From: Aristolochia californica | Lineage: Eukaryota; Streptophyta; Magnoliopsida; Piperales; Aristolochiaceae | Assembly: GCA_029961685.1 (NCBI GenBank) | Contig: JARWKL010000011.1 | Coordinates: 6,636,501 to 6,700,500 of the forward strand | Direction: 5' to 3' | Length of the DNA: 64,000 nt | Shown here: positions 33,702-44,870 of the stretch, piece by piece | Layout of the letters: each line of letters begins with the position of its first letter | Position numbering within the stretch: the first letter of the stretch is position 1 | Made by a program: the position numbers and the translations under genes | The notes under the pieces: generated by a model | Database searches by the model: none | Seen by the model: the letters and a program-made list of their open reading frames with translations, nothing else | What the model was told of the DNA's origin: nothing

Positions 33702-33783
33702 CATCGACTAAGAGATTCAAACTTTTGCCGGGAAAACCCATGTTCTTAGCTAGCACACACCTTAACCACTTAGCCAAAGCGAC
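33702..33783 (-). pseudogene. tRNA-Ser(GCU)-like unit 8
   Basis: 82 nt. Anticodon region TAGCTAAG and a T-loop changed to TTTGAATC. The acceptor 5' strand GTCGCTT is intact, but the 3' strand is altered (TAGTCGATG). Confidence 0.65.
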
Positions 33784-34207
33784 TTGGTGAAAACAAAACA
33801 ATCAACTTGTTACATATTTAAAAATAAAATAAAATGTGAGTTAAGCAAGTCCTCTAACACAAAACACATTACCATAATGTCAAACCCTGTCATCCTCAAA
33901 TTGAGCATAATGAATATTTCATCGTTTTACCACACCATTATATTTTTTATTAGTCATACTCGTCTCATAGATAGGATGCCATTCTATCTGACCAATATTT
34001 TTTTTTCAAAAATGAAAATATAAAATTGAGTTTAAGCTAAATCAGATTAGATATTTAGTGTTATAATTAATATAAAATTAAAAACTGGCATGCATGCAAC
34101 GTGGAATATTGTATACTATCGTGGACATCGATTTTCAACGTTCAACTTTGCAACCTCCCTAGAGGAGAAGCGGAGATATTAATTAAAATAGAATAAAATA
34201 AAATGAT

Positions 34208-34258
34208 CGTTGCCTAAGAGATTCAAACTCTCGCGAGGAAACCCCATGTACTTAGCAA
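34208..34258 (-). pseudogene. tRNA-Ser-like unit 9, truncated
   Basis: The acceptor 3' strand to the anticodon loop is present. The 5' half is deleted at 34258, where AT-rich satellite sequence follows. Confidence 0.6.
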
Positions 34259-34541
34259 AACAATCAAAACAATCAATTTTTAAATATTTAAAAATTAAAA
34301 AATGTGTGTTAATGAATTCTCCATTAACACGAAAAACAATATGATAATGTGAAACTTTGTCATCCTCAAATCGAGCAAAATGAATGTTTCACCATTTCAC
34401 CACACGATTATATTCTTAACTGGAATACTCGTCTCATAGGTAAGATGTTATTCTATCTGACCAATATTTTTTTATTATATCTGATAATACGCTTGTTGGG
34501 TAAGATGTTAAAAACCCACTTGTGTGTAATGTGGAATGCTG

Positions 34542-34622
34542 TGTTACATGAGAGATTTGAACTCTCGCAGGAAACCTCATGTACTTAGCAAGCGTATGTC
34601 TTTACCACTCGGCTAAAGTGAC
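34542..34622 (-). pseudogene. tRNA-Ser(GCU)-like unit 10
   Basis: 81 nt with anticodon loop TTGCTAA and T-loop TTCAAATC. D-arm GCCGAGTGG is kept. The acceptor stem is mismatched. Confidence 0.65.
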
Positions 34623-34959
34623 TTGGTAAATGGAAAACAATCAACTTATTACATATTTAAAAATAAAAAATACGAGTTTAACTAAATCTTGCATTAAAAA
34701 AAACTCATTGTGATAATGTAATACCTTGTCATCGTCAAATCGAGCACACTAAATGTTTCACTGTTTCACCACACGGTTATATTCTTAATTAGTTATACCC
34801 ATCTCATAGACAAGTTATTTCTCTATTTGACAAATAATTTTTTCAAGAAAGAAAATACAAAATTTAGTTTAAGTTAAACCAAATTAGATATGTAGTGTTA
34901 TAATTAGTATAAATTTAAAAACACACGTGCTTGCATTGTGGAATAGTATATACTTGGAG

Positions 34960-35700
34960 AGAAAGTAAAAAAGTATGACTTTTTTTTTGCTTTATTAAAC
35001 TCTTGCAATGCAAAGGGCAATATGTATTGTTTTTATTTTTGCACTTTGAACAAAAATTCCACGAGGAAGCCAAAAAAAAAAAAAAGTATGACCATATTTA
35101 CTGTTTTTTTCTTTGCGCATGGAGATAAAGAACAACAGAAGAAAAAAAGTACGACTTTGTTTTGCTTTATTAAGATCTCACAAATCAAGGAGCAATATTT
35201 ATTATTTTCTTTTTTGCACTTGGAACGAAAGTACCAAGAAGAAGCAAAAAAAAGTATGACAATATTTATTGGTTTTCTTTTTGCACATGGAATGGAAGTG
35301 GCAAGAAGAAGCAAAAAAAAAAAAAGTACAATAATGTTTATTGTTTTTCTGTTTGCACTTGGAATGAAAGTTCCAAGAATAAGTAAAAAAAATACGACAA
35401 TAATTATTATTTTTTCTTTTTGAACTTGGAGAAAAAGAACCAACAAAAGTAAAAAATTAATTGATTTTTATATATATTCACTTGGAGCGAGAGTACAAAG
35501 AAGAAGCAAAAAAAAAGTACGATAATTTTTATTGTTTTTCCTTTTGCACTTGGAAAAGTACAATTAGAAGAAAAAAAAGGCGACTTTGTTTTGCTTTATT
35601 ATGCTTTCGTAAAGCAAGGGGCAGTATTAATTATTTTTTTGTTTGTACTTGGAATGAAAGTACCAAGAAGAAGCAAAAATTTAAAATTTCTCCTATTTGA
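34960..35700. repeat. Minisatellite of ~65-80-bp units
   Basis: A phrase like GCACTTGGAATGAAAGTACC, followed by AAGAAGAAGCA, an A run, GTACGACAATATTTATTG and TTTTTCTTTT, repeats about eight or nine times with indels. The open frames on both strands over this stretch are by-products of the repeat. It begins where the tRNA-Ser satellite stops. Confidence 0.85.
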
Positions 35701-36650
35701 AACAAGGAGTCAAAAAAGGCTTTTGAGCTAATGTCCCATTTGACAGCTAAGATATCATTTAGTTTTGGAGGTATAATTTGTGGAGGATTGACATAAGCGA
35801 TATGTGATATCTTTACTGATTGGTTTAAAGATTACCCTCAGGGATGGAAAGAGAGTCTGCTACATGATTGGGAGGTCTCAAATACATTTTCATCATCGAT
35901 GGAATTTATTGAGAAAGGGAATTGTTTTTTCCCAACATTGGTTTCCTCAAGTTTCTTTATCTTTATCTTTTTGGTTTCCTCAACATTGGCATTGAAACTA
36001 GCTTTTCTATCTCCATTCTTCTTGGAGCATCTCATTCAACAAAACTTTCACTAATATACAATACTAGAGCCAAAATTGAAATCTTGTGGCATTAAATTAA
36101 AGAGCTAAATTTGTCAAACTAAATTTAAAATACCCAAGCTCGTACTAAAAATACCCTAGTATTGAAAGGACAAGTTCTTAATAAAAATACCCTAGTTTTG
36201 AATGGATACCCAAGTTCTAATAGAACTTGTATGTTTTTCAAAATTAGGGTATCGGCCAGATTCAATTTAGCTCAATTAAATTCATTTTCAACGATGGTAA
36301 GTTTTCCAAAACACCAAAATTCTTAATAAAAACTCCCATGTTCTGATAGAACTTGTTTTTTTAAAAAAAACTTTGGTATCCACCTAAGTCATTTAGCTTC
36401 ACTTGATTCAATTTAGTTGTGCTAGATTTCCTTGCTCCCCCAAATAAAATCTTGGCTCCACTAGATTCATTTTCAATCATGGTAAGTTTTTCTATAATTT
36501 TTTTCATGCTTAGTAGCCCCATGTGATCCACAAATATATCTTTTCTTATGTGGCAATCCCTGATTTGTTGTTGCAGCGTTGCACCCTTATAGCATTTCAG
36601 CACATTTCAACCCCATTAAATGCAATGTTAGGGTTGTATTTGACATCACA
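35701..36650. other. Intergenic DNA with short direct repeats
   Basis: No gene is visible. Between 36125 and 36440 phrases such as 'aaaatacccaagttc', 'aatagaacttgt' and 'agctc...ttagattcattttcaa' occur two or three times, pointing to an old local duplication. Confidence 0.35.
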
Positions 36651-36654
36651 CAAG

Positions 36655-37340
36655 TGTTCACCGAGTGTTGACATTCATCTATATTTTGGTGATAACAAAA
36701 CTAAATTGATCTAATAAATACAAATTTAGCATTTTCAAATGTCTTTCCTTCGAGAGACACAAAAATCAAGGTCTATGCAAAAGAATAAGCATCTCAATAC
36801 CTCAAACTCCACATGTGTCAAGTCATCTTAAAGAAATACCCATAAGAGAAGAAACGAAGAATTGAAGGTTTGAGTGTAAGTGGTCTAGCAAATCTCAAGA
36901 ACTCTATCAATGTAAGAGAGTAGCCCCAATTCTTCAAACTTGAGGTACAACTAAAATTTTTGGAGCCATAGGACATTTTGCATTCATAACATGTATTACC
37001 GAGGCATACCTTCTTTTAAACATGTTAGAATAACTTAAGAAACAATTTCTTCATGCTTTGAAGCCTAAAATAGAAACCTAGCTTTGGCATGACCGATCAT
37101 TGTCTGCCAATGATCAATCATCCAAAATGTGCACTAGCTAAAAATATAAAACATGATTGGTCAATCAGGGGTGATTGGTCGATCAAATAGAACTTGGCCA
37201 GAATGTGCTATAAAACATGATCGATCATCCCCTGTGAACTGATCGATCAACCTTGTCCATGCATTAAAAAATTAAGAAGCATGATAGATCATACTATTTA
37301 ATTGATCGATCATATAGAAGTATGCCAATGAGGGACACAA
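36655..37340 (+). repeat. 5' part of a long copia-type LTR, plus orientation
   Basis: It starts TGTTCACCGAGTGTTGACATTC and follows the same order of motifs as the LTR at 37341-38886 read on the opposite strand, including GGTGATAACAAAAC, a region with GAGACACAAAAATCAAGG, and a cluster of GATCGATCA-type palindromes (37095-37315). It ends abruptly at 37340 where the other LTR ends. The two therefore form a large imperfect inverted repeat. Confidence 0.75.
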
Positions 37341-38886
37341 TGTTGACCCAGGTGGCTTCTTAAGAGGGGGGCCTAATTGAGTTTTTCAAGTTTGAAGACT
37401 TAAGGTGTGCAAGAATGAAATCAAATAAAAATACAAATAAATAGGCAAAAATTCACACACCACAATTGAACACCAAATATTTTGTTCTCGATATTTCGCT
37501 ATTGGTATTCACTGCCCAAGAACCCATTCTTGGGAAATTCCACCAATAAACGCTCTATTAGCTTGGAATTACAAGAAAGAGATTTTAGTTATCCTTCAAA
37601 CCCTGTGTATGCTCAAATACATAATGACAGCTTAATCTCCCCAAGAGATTAGCTAGATTCCAAAGTTCTAGATGAACTTATCCGAAAATGGAAATTACAA
37701 AGAATTGTAAAACTTACACCCTTGAATTTGGAGAGATACCATTCTCGAGTTCCAAACTTCCAGCCTTTGATGCATAGTCAAGAGATAGGAGCTTAACTAA
37801 TTTATGAATGCAAGGAGATGGAATGAGAAAGAAGTGTAGAGTTTTTGCAAGTTGTGGCTCCCTCTTTCTCCAAATAGAACTTAGGAAATATTTTCAAATT
37901 ATTGAGAAAGAAATGAAGTAGGTATGCCCATAAAAGCTCATTAACTCAATGAGAGGTTTGGTGGGATATTTATAAGTTCCCCAAGCCAAAATAACCATTT
38001 TTTACCCATTTGAAAAAAGTTGATTTTACATTGATCGATTAGTGTAAAGTGATTAATCGATCAATATCTTCCCGTTGGGTCTAACATTTTAAGTTGATCG
38101 ATCAATGTACATGGTATGATCGATCAATCAGAATATCTACTGACAATGCATAACAAGTATGATTGATCAATGACTTTGCTATAATCGATCATGTTTTATG
38201 TCCTTGGTTGGCAAAGTTTTTTATGATCGATCAATCTTCGAGGGTTGATCGATTAATCAACAAGAATTTGCTTTGCTTGGATAGTATTGATCGATCAGTC
38301 CAATTGGGTTGATCGATCATGCTTTATAGCTCAATTTGGCCTTGTTATGGATGATCGATCAATCGACCTTGGTTGATTCATCATGTTTTATATTTTTGGC
38401 ATGTGTACTTCTGGCTGATCAATCATTGGCAGATGTTGATCGATCATTCCAGTTCAAGTTCAAAATGTGAATTTTTTAAGCATGAGAAGTTGTAATTCTA
38501 AGTGATTCTAACATGTATAAAATGGGTATATTGTTTTACAAAAACATGTTTAAATGCAAATGTGTCCTAAAACTCCAAACTTTACATTGTACCTCAAGTT
38601 TTGGAAAGATTGGGTTGCTCTCTTACATAGATTGAGTTTTGTTCTCAATACTTCCTAAACTCTAGCCTTCAATTTTTTTCTTCTTTTTTAAGGTGCTTCT
38701 TCAAGAGTACCTTGAAATTCCATATAGCTTGAGGTCTTTGAGAAGTTTGTGTTGATTCATTGCTTAAACCTTTGAATTTTATGTCTCTTCAAGGAAATGT
38801 ATCTGACAAGCATAGAAATGCAGATGTTAGCTCAATTACGTTTCGTTATCATCAAAATCAAGAAGGAAGTCAACACTCAATCAACA
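37341..38886 (-). repeat. Full-length long LTR (1.55 kb), minus orientation, copia SIRE-like
   Basis: On the minus strand it starts TGTTGATTGAGTGTTGACTT right after a polypurine tract (AAAAAGGGGGAGAT, 38887-38900) and ends in GGGTCAACA (37341). This is the layout of a 3' LTR. The AAAAGGGGGAGAT tract before a TGTTGA LTR is typical of plant SIRE-type copia elements (family knowledge). It holds at least eight TGATCGATCA-like palindromes (38030-38450). The internal coding region expected at higher coordinates is missing; only about 100 bp of possible internal sequence follows. A further relative lies at 57540-58480. Confidence 0.75.
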
Positions 38887-38900
38887 ATCTCCCCCTTTTT

Positions 38901-39355
38901 TTACGATGATAAAACCAAATGTCCAAAAATCAAAATAACAACACCTCTAAGAGGTGGAGCTAAGTAGATTGAGAAAATTTTGGGAAATAGCTACCCCTTA
39001 AAATATGCATATCTGATTTCAAATTTTACGTGTTGTTTATTTTTAGTGCCTTATGTGTCTTTTTATCTCTCCCTTTTTGTTATACTTAAAAAGATATGGA
39101 ATGGAAATGTGAAAAGAGTGATCCTCAGTTTGAGGGGAAAAAGTATAAGAAGAAGTACAAAGAGTGAGGTATTTGATAGAAGCATACCATGAAGAAATTT
39201 TTTATATGAATAATAATGAGGAATCCACGAGTTGTGGTAAAAAGTATGCAAGTAAAGGGGAGAATTGAAGAATGAAGAGCCATAGTATTGAAGAAGGAAG
39301 AATTGAAGAGAGAAATTTTCCAATTTTCTAAGAAATTTTATTTGCAAGTTGAAAT
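38901..39355. other. LTR-element internal debris
   Basis: The stretch lies next to the polypurine tract of the long LTR and includes sequence such as 'cttatgtgtctttttatctc' shared in style with the internal parts of the small LTR elements. Open frames are short and without domains. Confidence 0.35.
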
Positions 39356-39375
39356 TACAAATTCGCTCTAGGAGG

Positions 39376-39770
39376 AGTGTTAAAGAAATCATATCGAAGG
39401 ACCTAAGATGAGTCTCATGCAGAGCATATCTCACAAGTTGAATGAACTTTAAGGTGAATCTCATGCCAACTCAAAGAAGAAAAGGGAAAAGCTATCTCCT
39501 ACATGTAACACATGAAGGGGGTAGATTTGATCAAAACTCTATTGTTTTAGTTTCCTATTTCAACTTTATTTCTTACATTTTACTTTATTTAGAAAGTTAT
39601 ATTTTGGGTGTAATTATGTCACTAGAAAAGAAAAGTTAGGTTATAATTAACAAATTTGTCTAGAGGAGGAAGAACACATATACAACAAACATTTTCTCTT
39701 CCTCTCTTTGTGCATACGTGCTCTCCTCTATTTCTTTTTCTTTTTTCGTTCTCCTCTTCCTGAAGCATAC
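39376..39770 (+). repeat. Probable LTR behind a purine tract
   Basis: A purine tract (CTAGGAGGAG, 39367-39376) is followed by TGTTAAAGAAATC. This resembles polypurine tract plus LTR start in the small elements at 4303 and 57430. A second LTR was not found, so the right border is approximate. Confidence 0.4.
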
Positions 39771-40504
39771 CCACCTAATGAAATTTACACTTCTCCCCCT
39801 TTCCCTCTTTCTAGGTTTATCCTTGTAGGACCCTAACATAGTTTTTTGTTAGAAAAATGTGGAAAACTCAACAATAACTTGAAAGAATACTAAAGAAATT
39901 AGGTGGGGCCTTCTCTTGCCTCCCCTACCCATAGTCATGGAAGTCAGATTTTCTATCAAAAGAAGGGGCAACGCCATCCTTTCCCCCACACAGCACCTAC
40001 CCAACCTGTCCAAGATTGAAGAGGAAGAAACATGTAGCATGCTCATGCCAAGGAAAAAAGGGAAACAGTAGGAGAAAAGTTGAGGCAAAGAAGACCAAAT
40101 ATTGGGGTTGTCCATAAGTGTCAAGAATGTGTTAACATAGTGGAGAAGAAAGAGAGTGAAGGAACAAAGAATTGGAAATTTTACAAAGCGACCATTATCA
40201 TTTTCCTATCCGCACAATAAAGCAGGGGAAGTCGAAAGCCTGAAGGTTTAGTATTCCTGTGGAAATTATAACTCAAACAATAGAGATCTATTTCCCCTAT
40301 GTGAATTATAACAAGTAATAGCTCTATGAAAATGGATAGGATACACAATGGTTTCCACCCTATGCGAATAGATAACACCTGGAAATCAAACGATGCCAAC
40401 CAAAACCACTTAACTCTGGCATGACGCCTAACATTGCAAGTTATCCAACTGGGTAGAGTATGACCCAGGTTTTGCAATCAGCTAAGAAACTCCTAAACCG
40501 GGAA
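39771..40504. other. 3' flank of the release-factor gene
   Basis: No gene is recognisable. The region nearest 40505 should contain the 3' UTR of the minus-strand gene. No clear poly(A) signal was chosen. Confidence 0.35.
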
Positions 40505-43500
40505 TTAGCCACCATGATAATTATTGTCTTTATCGAGAGATGCAGATAAGAAGCTCAAGATAAATCCATCAATATCCCCTTCAAGCACAGAATCAGGGTC
40601 TGAAACTTCATAGTTCGTTCGTAGATCCTTGACCATGCGGTAAGGCTGCAATAAGAAGGGCACAGAAGATGATGAGATGCAGATAGTAATATTTGTAACA
40701 TCAACAGGTCACTGCAGAACACAGCTGAAGTGATTCAGTACAACACTCACATGGAGGACATAAGTTCGTATCTGGTTGCCCCAGCTGATATCAGTTAAAG
40801 ATTGTGTATGTTGAGAATTCAACTGTGCTTGACGTGCCATCTCAAGTTGATCTAACCGTGACTGAAGTACTTGCATAGCCATCGATTTGTTTTGATGTTG
40901 TGACCTAGACCCAAACAGATAAACATTTCAGATAGGTTCCCTCAGTGTGTATGTCAGCTATACATGTGAGCAGGGTTTTAGTGCATGTAATTTCTTACCT
41001 TTCATTTTGACATGTAGCAGTCACTCCAGTTGGAATGTGCACTATTCTGACAGCACTATCAGTGGTATTGACACTCTGGCCACCAGCTCCTCCAGAACGG
41101 AACCGCTCAATCCGGAGATCAGAATCTTTAATCAGAACATGAGTTGAGGTATCACCCAAGATTGGTATTACAGCAACGGCAGCAAAGGAGGTATGCCGGC
41201 GCTTGTTGCTGTCAAATGGTGAAATTCGTACCAATCTGTGCACACCAACTTCTGCTTTGGCATATCCAAAAGCATAATCACCATCTACTTTTATTGTAGC
41301 CCGCTGCATACCAGATGGATCCAGATCAACCACTAACTGCTAAAAATGGTCCATGCTCAAAATTGTTTTGGTGAAGTACATCTTCATGGCAGGTATATAG
41401 CAACTTTAATAAAGAGAAACTAACTTTTTTTTAAAATGATGATTCCAATCTCAAGTGATTCTTCAACATGAACTCCAAAACATTCTTATGGAATCATGTT
41501 GGAACGCGATTCCAATCTCCAAAGGTCCAAATCACATTCGCACAAATATTAGTGGATACACTCAATCTACTGGCTTACCTCAAGTGACTTCAGCTGCATG
41601 AAAATGAGAAAGCTTTTTTGGGAAGAGAAAGTTATTCAGTTGATTGGGACTTAGGCTCAATAGCCAAATAGAGGGTTTCTAGAATGAGGTCTTGATTCAA
41701 TTCTCAACAGGGTATTGGGTGCAGTGTTCCTGTGTAATCAACATTCTAACAAACATTATTCAATCGCCACATAGGGGGTTTCTAGTATAAGGTCTTGATT
41801 CAATTCTCACCAGGGTATTGGGTGCAGTGCTCATGTGTAATCAACATTCTAACAAACATTACTCTGTAAATTAATTTAAATTGGAGAATGTAGGATTCCA
41901 AGTTTGAGGTCTTGTCTCAACAAGGCATTGGGTGAAGAGCGCATGCATAATCAACATTTGAAAAAAAAAATTATTCCGTAAATGACTTTAAATTGTACCT
42001 GACTTTCCTCGGATTCCACAACTTTTTGCACAAGAACTGTGGGATCCGTTTTATAAATTTAGGTAACTACAGATGAAAAGGAAAGGGAATAAACCTTGAT
42101 TCCTGCTATCTCACCAGCCATCTCATCCACCACAGTTGTATGAAATCCACGACGCTGGGCCCACATTTTATACATGCCCATGACCATAGCAGCCCAATCC
42201 ATACTTTCCGTTCCCCCTGCTCCAGCTTGAACCTGCAATACAGACATCATAAAAATTAGGTCCACATGATTGTGTTGAATTTTAAAGAAAACCACAAAGA
42301 GCAATACAAATCCCTTGACATGATCTGGAAACAACATGAAGGTGAAAATTCTTACCTCTATAAAGCATGGGTGTGGATCTTGCTCACCAGCCAAGAGCGC
42401 CTCGATTTCTTTCTCTTTAAGATTTCTTCTCATCCTAAGCAAAGCTCTCATGATCTCCTTCATGAGGCAAACGGATAAAAGTAGGTAAACATAATAATCT
42501 TAGACCAATGTCACAGACATGTTAAAGAAAAGGGAAGCCATAATCAACTCACACAAGACCACAAACACATAAAATTTTCTAATAATTGAAGGAAAAGAAC
42601 TAACTAAACATGAAACAAAACAAACAAGAAAAAGCACAACAATAAAATATAATGGCCAAACTAGACATAGTCAAAATTGAATCAGCGAGTGTTGCCAAAA
42701 AAAGAAAAATCAGAAGGAAAGAAGGAAATAAATGTGAAGAAGAAAAAGACTGCTCTATCATCCAAGAATTTATGCTGGTAGCATTCTTGATTCCAGTGTA
42801 GAACTAATGGAAATGAGAGCATCAAAGAGACCCATTTTACACAGAGGTTACTTAAGGATTGGATAGGTCAACAAGTTAGTTTAAATTCCCAATAGATGCT
42901 TCTTGCTTCTTGTTTACTTTTGTAATTAACCTTCTTGTCCATCAATCAAAAGAGCCTGGTTATCTTCTCTTCTAATAGCACTCATCATCCAATCATGCAT
43001 TCACAAGCTTCACAGTTATATAAGCATGTCCCTATCCGTCAAAAAAATGACAGAACACTCATAGAAGCAGGAAGAAGAAAAAAATACATGCCTAGAAGAA
43101 GCTAGAGCCCACCAATTCTAATTCCCTGTCATCCTCTTCTCTTGCAAGCTTTAGCATCTCGATTTGCTCAATCAATTCCTGCTTAAATCCATTCACTTCA
43201 TTAATTTTCCCCATACATATACCATGCTCACGGCTGGCTTTTCCAGCATAGTTCGGATTTTCCCATAGGTCCGACCTATTAATTTCAGAAGATAAATGCT
43301 CTGCCCTAAGCACCAGATTCTGCCACTGCCAACCAAAAATCTTAAAAGTAAGTAGAAATCATTAGAACAATAAAAAAAATACTTATAATGTTGGGCCAAC
43401 CTGTAATCGTTTCTTGATGACCTGAATTGACTGAGCAATAGCAGTAGCATGGCTCTTCCAGTCAGACTCAGACTCATCTAGAATTGGCCAACGTCGGTCA

Positions 43501-43763
43501 AGGATTTGGTCCACAGAGAGCCCTTCAGATGTTTTATGAGGTTCAAGAGAGGATAAGGATGCAAAATGATGGATAAGTGAGGAAATAAAATTTACGGTTC
43601 TAGGAGTTCTGAAGGCATGAGAAGAGGTAAAATACTTGCGAGAAATTCCAGTAAATGAGGTGTCAATAGTACGAGATTGGTAAAAAGAAGAAAGAATAAC
43701 AGAAAGAAGAGGGGTTGCGCGATTGTTTAGGTTAGAAAATGTGAAGGGTCTTTTGGAAGACAT
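40505..43763 (-). CDS. Organellar peptide chain release factor 2-like (PrfB), 7 coding exons
   Basis: Class I release factors enter the ribosome at a stop codon and trigger peptide release. Exons on the minus strand: 43401-43763, 43113-43325, 42356-42457, 42095-42232, 40999-41303, 40751-40904, 40505-40645. Intron borders are GT-AG and phases match, giving 1,416 nt and 471 residues (a Met at 43784 would add seven). The first about 85 residues are Ser/Arg-rich and look like a mitochondrial or plastid presequence; bacterial RF2 has about 365 residues. SPF (300-302) in RISPF is the RF2-type stop-recognition tripeptide for UAA/UGA. GGQ is at 346-348 in [17 protein letters not shown] and is needed for hydrolysis. 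The intact ORF suggests a working gene. A mitochondrial role fits its relatives best but is inference. Confidence 0.93.
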
Positions 43764-43931
43764 TTTTAGAAGGGTGAAGCACAACGCTGGGTTCAGGTAA
43801 ACTCGTAATAGCTGTTAATCCACTGTAAATGCGTAAGAAAGCTGTAAACGTGTGATTTCTTGTACAAATTTACGTGCTTTGAATCTATTGAAACAAGGAT
43901 TCCAGAAAATACCTCTTTTCCGTTTTTAACA

Positions 43932-43943
43932 TGGTATCAGAGC
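43932..43943 (+). other. Primer-binding site (initiator tRNA-Met type)
   Basis: TGGTATCAGAGC directly follows the CA end of the 119-bp LTR. Confidence 0.85.
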
Positions 43944-44039
43944 GGGCGCTCTACCTCTGACGATTGCGCTCCCTCGTTCGGCCAGGAGATTGAGCGATTT
44001 TGTATTTTTTCTTCTCTCAGAAATTTTGCCTAGTTATTC

Positions 44040-44152
44040 TTCGCCGTTCGCCGAGCTTTTCCCGCCGTTCGCTGCTGTTTGTCACCGTTCGACGCCATTT
44101 GCCGTCGTTCGCAGTCGTTCGCCGTTGTTCGCCGCCGTTCGCCGACCTTCCA
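44040..44152 (+). repeat. GTTCGCCG-type short tandem repeat
   Basis: About ten copies of GTTCGC, GTTCGA or related variants, often extended to CCGTTCGCCG, fill the leader of the short-LTR element. The stretch is GC-rich against an AT-rich background. Confidence 0.8.
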
Positions 44153-44870
44153 TGTATGTTTCTCTCGCTCTTCTCGGAATAGAGAGGCGAAGAAGCTAAA
44201 CAAAATTACAGCACCAACCTAGGTACTGCAAATCGGTTTGTTTTCCGGACTCAGCCAAGCCGAGACGGAACCCGTTGAGCCAAGCCGAGATGGAACCCGT
44301 TGAGGGCAGCCCACCTGTTTTTTTACCTGTAAATGTCAACGGGGATAATTATTCGACTCAATTCTCTCTGTAATGGTGGATTATTATTTTGAAGTATAGA
44401 CAGCTTATTACTCGGATTGAGTTTATTATTTGGTGCACAACTTCCTGATGGACTCGTTGCAAGTTATTTCATATATCCTTATTACTCTTAAGAACTTCCA
44501 TTATTTACCGGTTATCCACTGTAATACAATTGCACATGTGGTATATGATATTTTGGCATTGGCCCATTTTTGTTACTATTATTGTCTCTTTGATCGAGAC
44601 TTTATTTCTGAAAAGGGACTCTTCAGTGGGTTGCCTTGGGTTTATTATTTGCTGACTTTTGTCAATATTGGTTCGTTTGATGCAAAATTTGAATTGCCAT
44701 TAGTGTATCTGGGATTTTCTATGAGACTTATATTTTTGATCTTCAAGTCTTCATCCTCCCTTCTTTGTGGGTGCTTTTTCAAGACGAGTCTTTCTTGCTT
44801 TTAGATTTGATGTCTATTGTGTTGGTTTTACCGATTCTTTTTCATAGATCTTGTGAGTGAATCTCTTGAT

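Larger units (their letters stand above)
29226..34960 (-). repeat. Tandem array of ~490-bp monomers carrying tRNA-Ser-like sequence
   Basis: Landmarks recur in order in every unit: CATAATGAATGTTTCAC, TTCTTAATTAGTCATAC, AAATATAAAATTTAGTTTAA, TTTTCAACGTTCAACTTTGC and CAACCTCCCTAGAGGCGAAG, then a tRNA-Ser-like block of about 82 bp on the minus strand. The TTTCAC landmark lies near 29315, 30110, 30595, 31090, 31590, 32390, 33415, 33913, 34385 and 34755. Intact neighbours are therefore 470-500 bp apart. Wider gaps hold inserts: the ATT microsatellite region, an ORF insert (31793-32090) and a TRIM plus 5S fragment (32750-33232). Monomers differ by many substitutions, so the array is old. The strand given is that of the tRNA-like part. 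Confidence 0.9.
43813..44870 (+). mobile_element. Short-LTR retroelement remnant beside the release-factor gene
   Basis: A 119-bp LTR (43813-43931) begins TGTTAATCCACTG and ends GTTTTTAACA. The primer-binding site TGGTATCAGAGC (43932-43943), complementary to initiator tRNA-Met, follows at once. The downstream sequence starts with a GC-rich leader and a gag-like frame (LPVNVNGDNYSTQFSL, about 44318-44370), then drifts into AT-rich sequence with stops. Pieces at 44385-44620 resemble 61395-61580 (for example TATTATTTTGAAGTAT and TTATTATTTGG). No 3' LTR was found before 45.4 kb. The LTR begins only 50 bp upstream of the release-factor start codon. Confidence 0.65.

Noticed and set aside
35022..35446. 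133- and 137-codon frames on opposite strands at the minisatellite
   Set aside because: Low-complexity products of a tandem repeat with A runs. There is no sign of coding selection.
29226..38886. CRISPR-like array
   Set aside because: The repeats are long (about 490 bp) or degenerate palindromes in LTRs, in a plant nuclear context. No short identical repeats with unique spacers.
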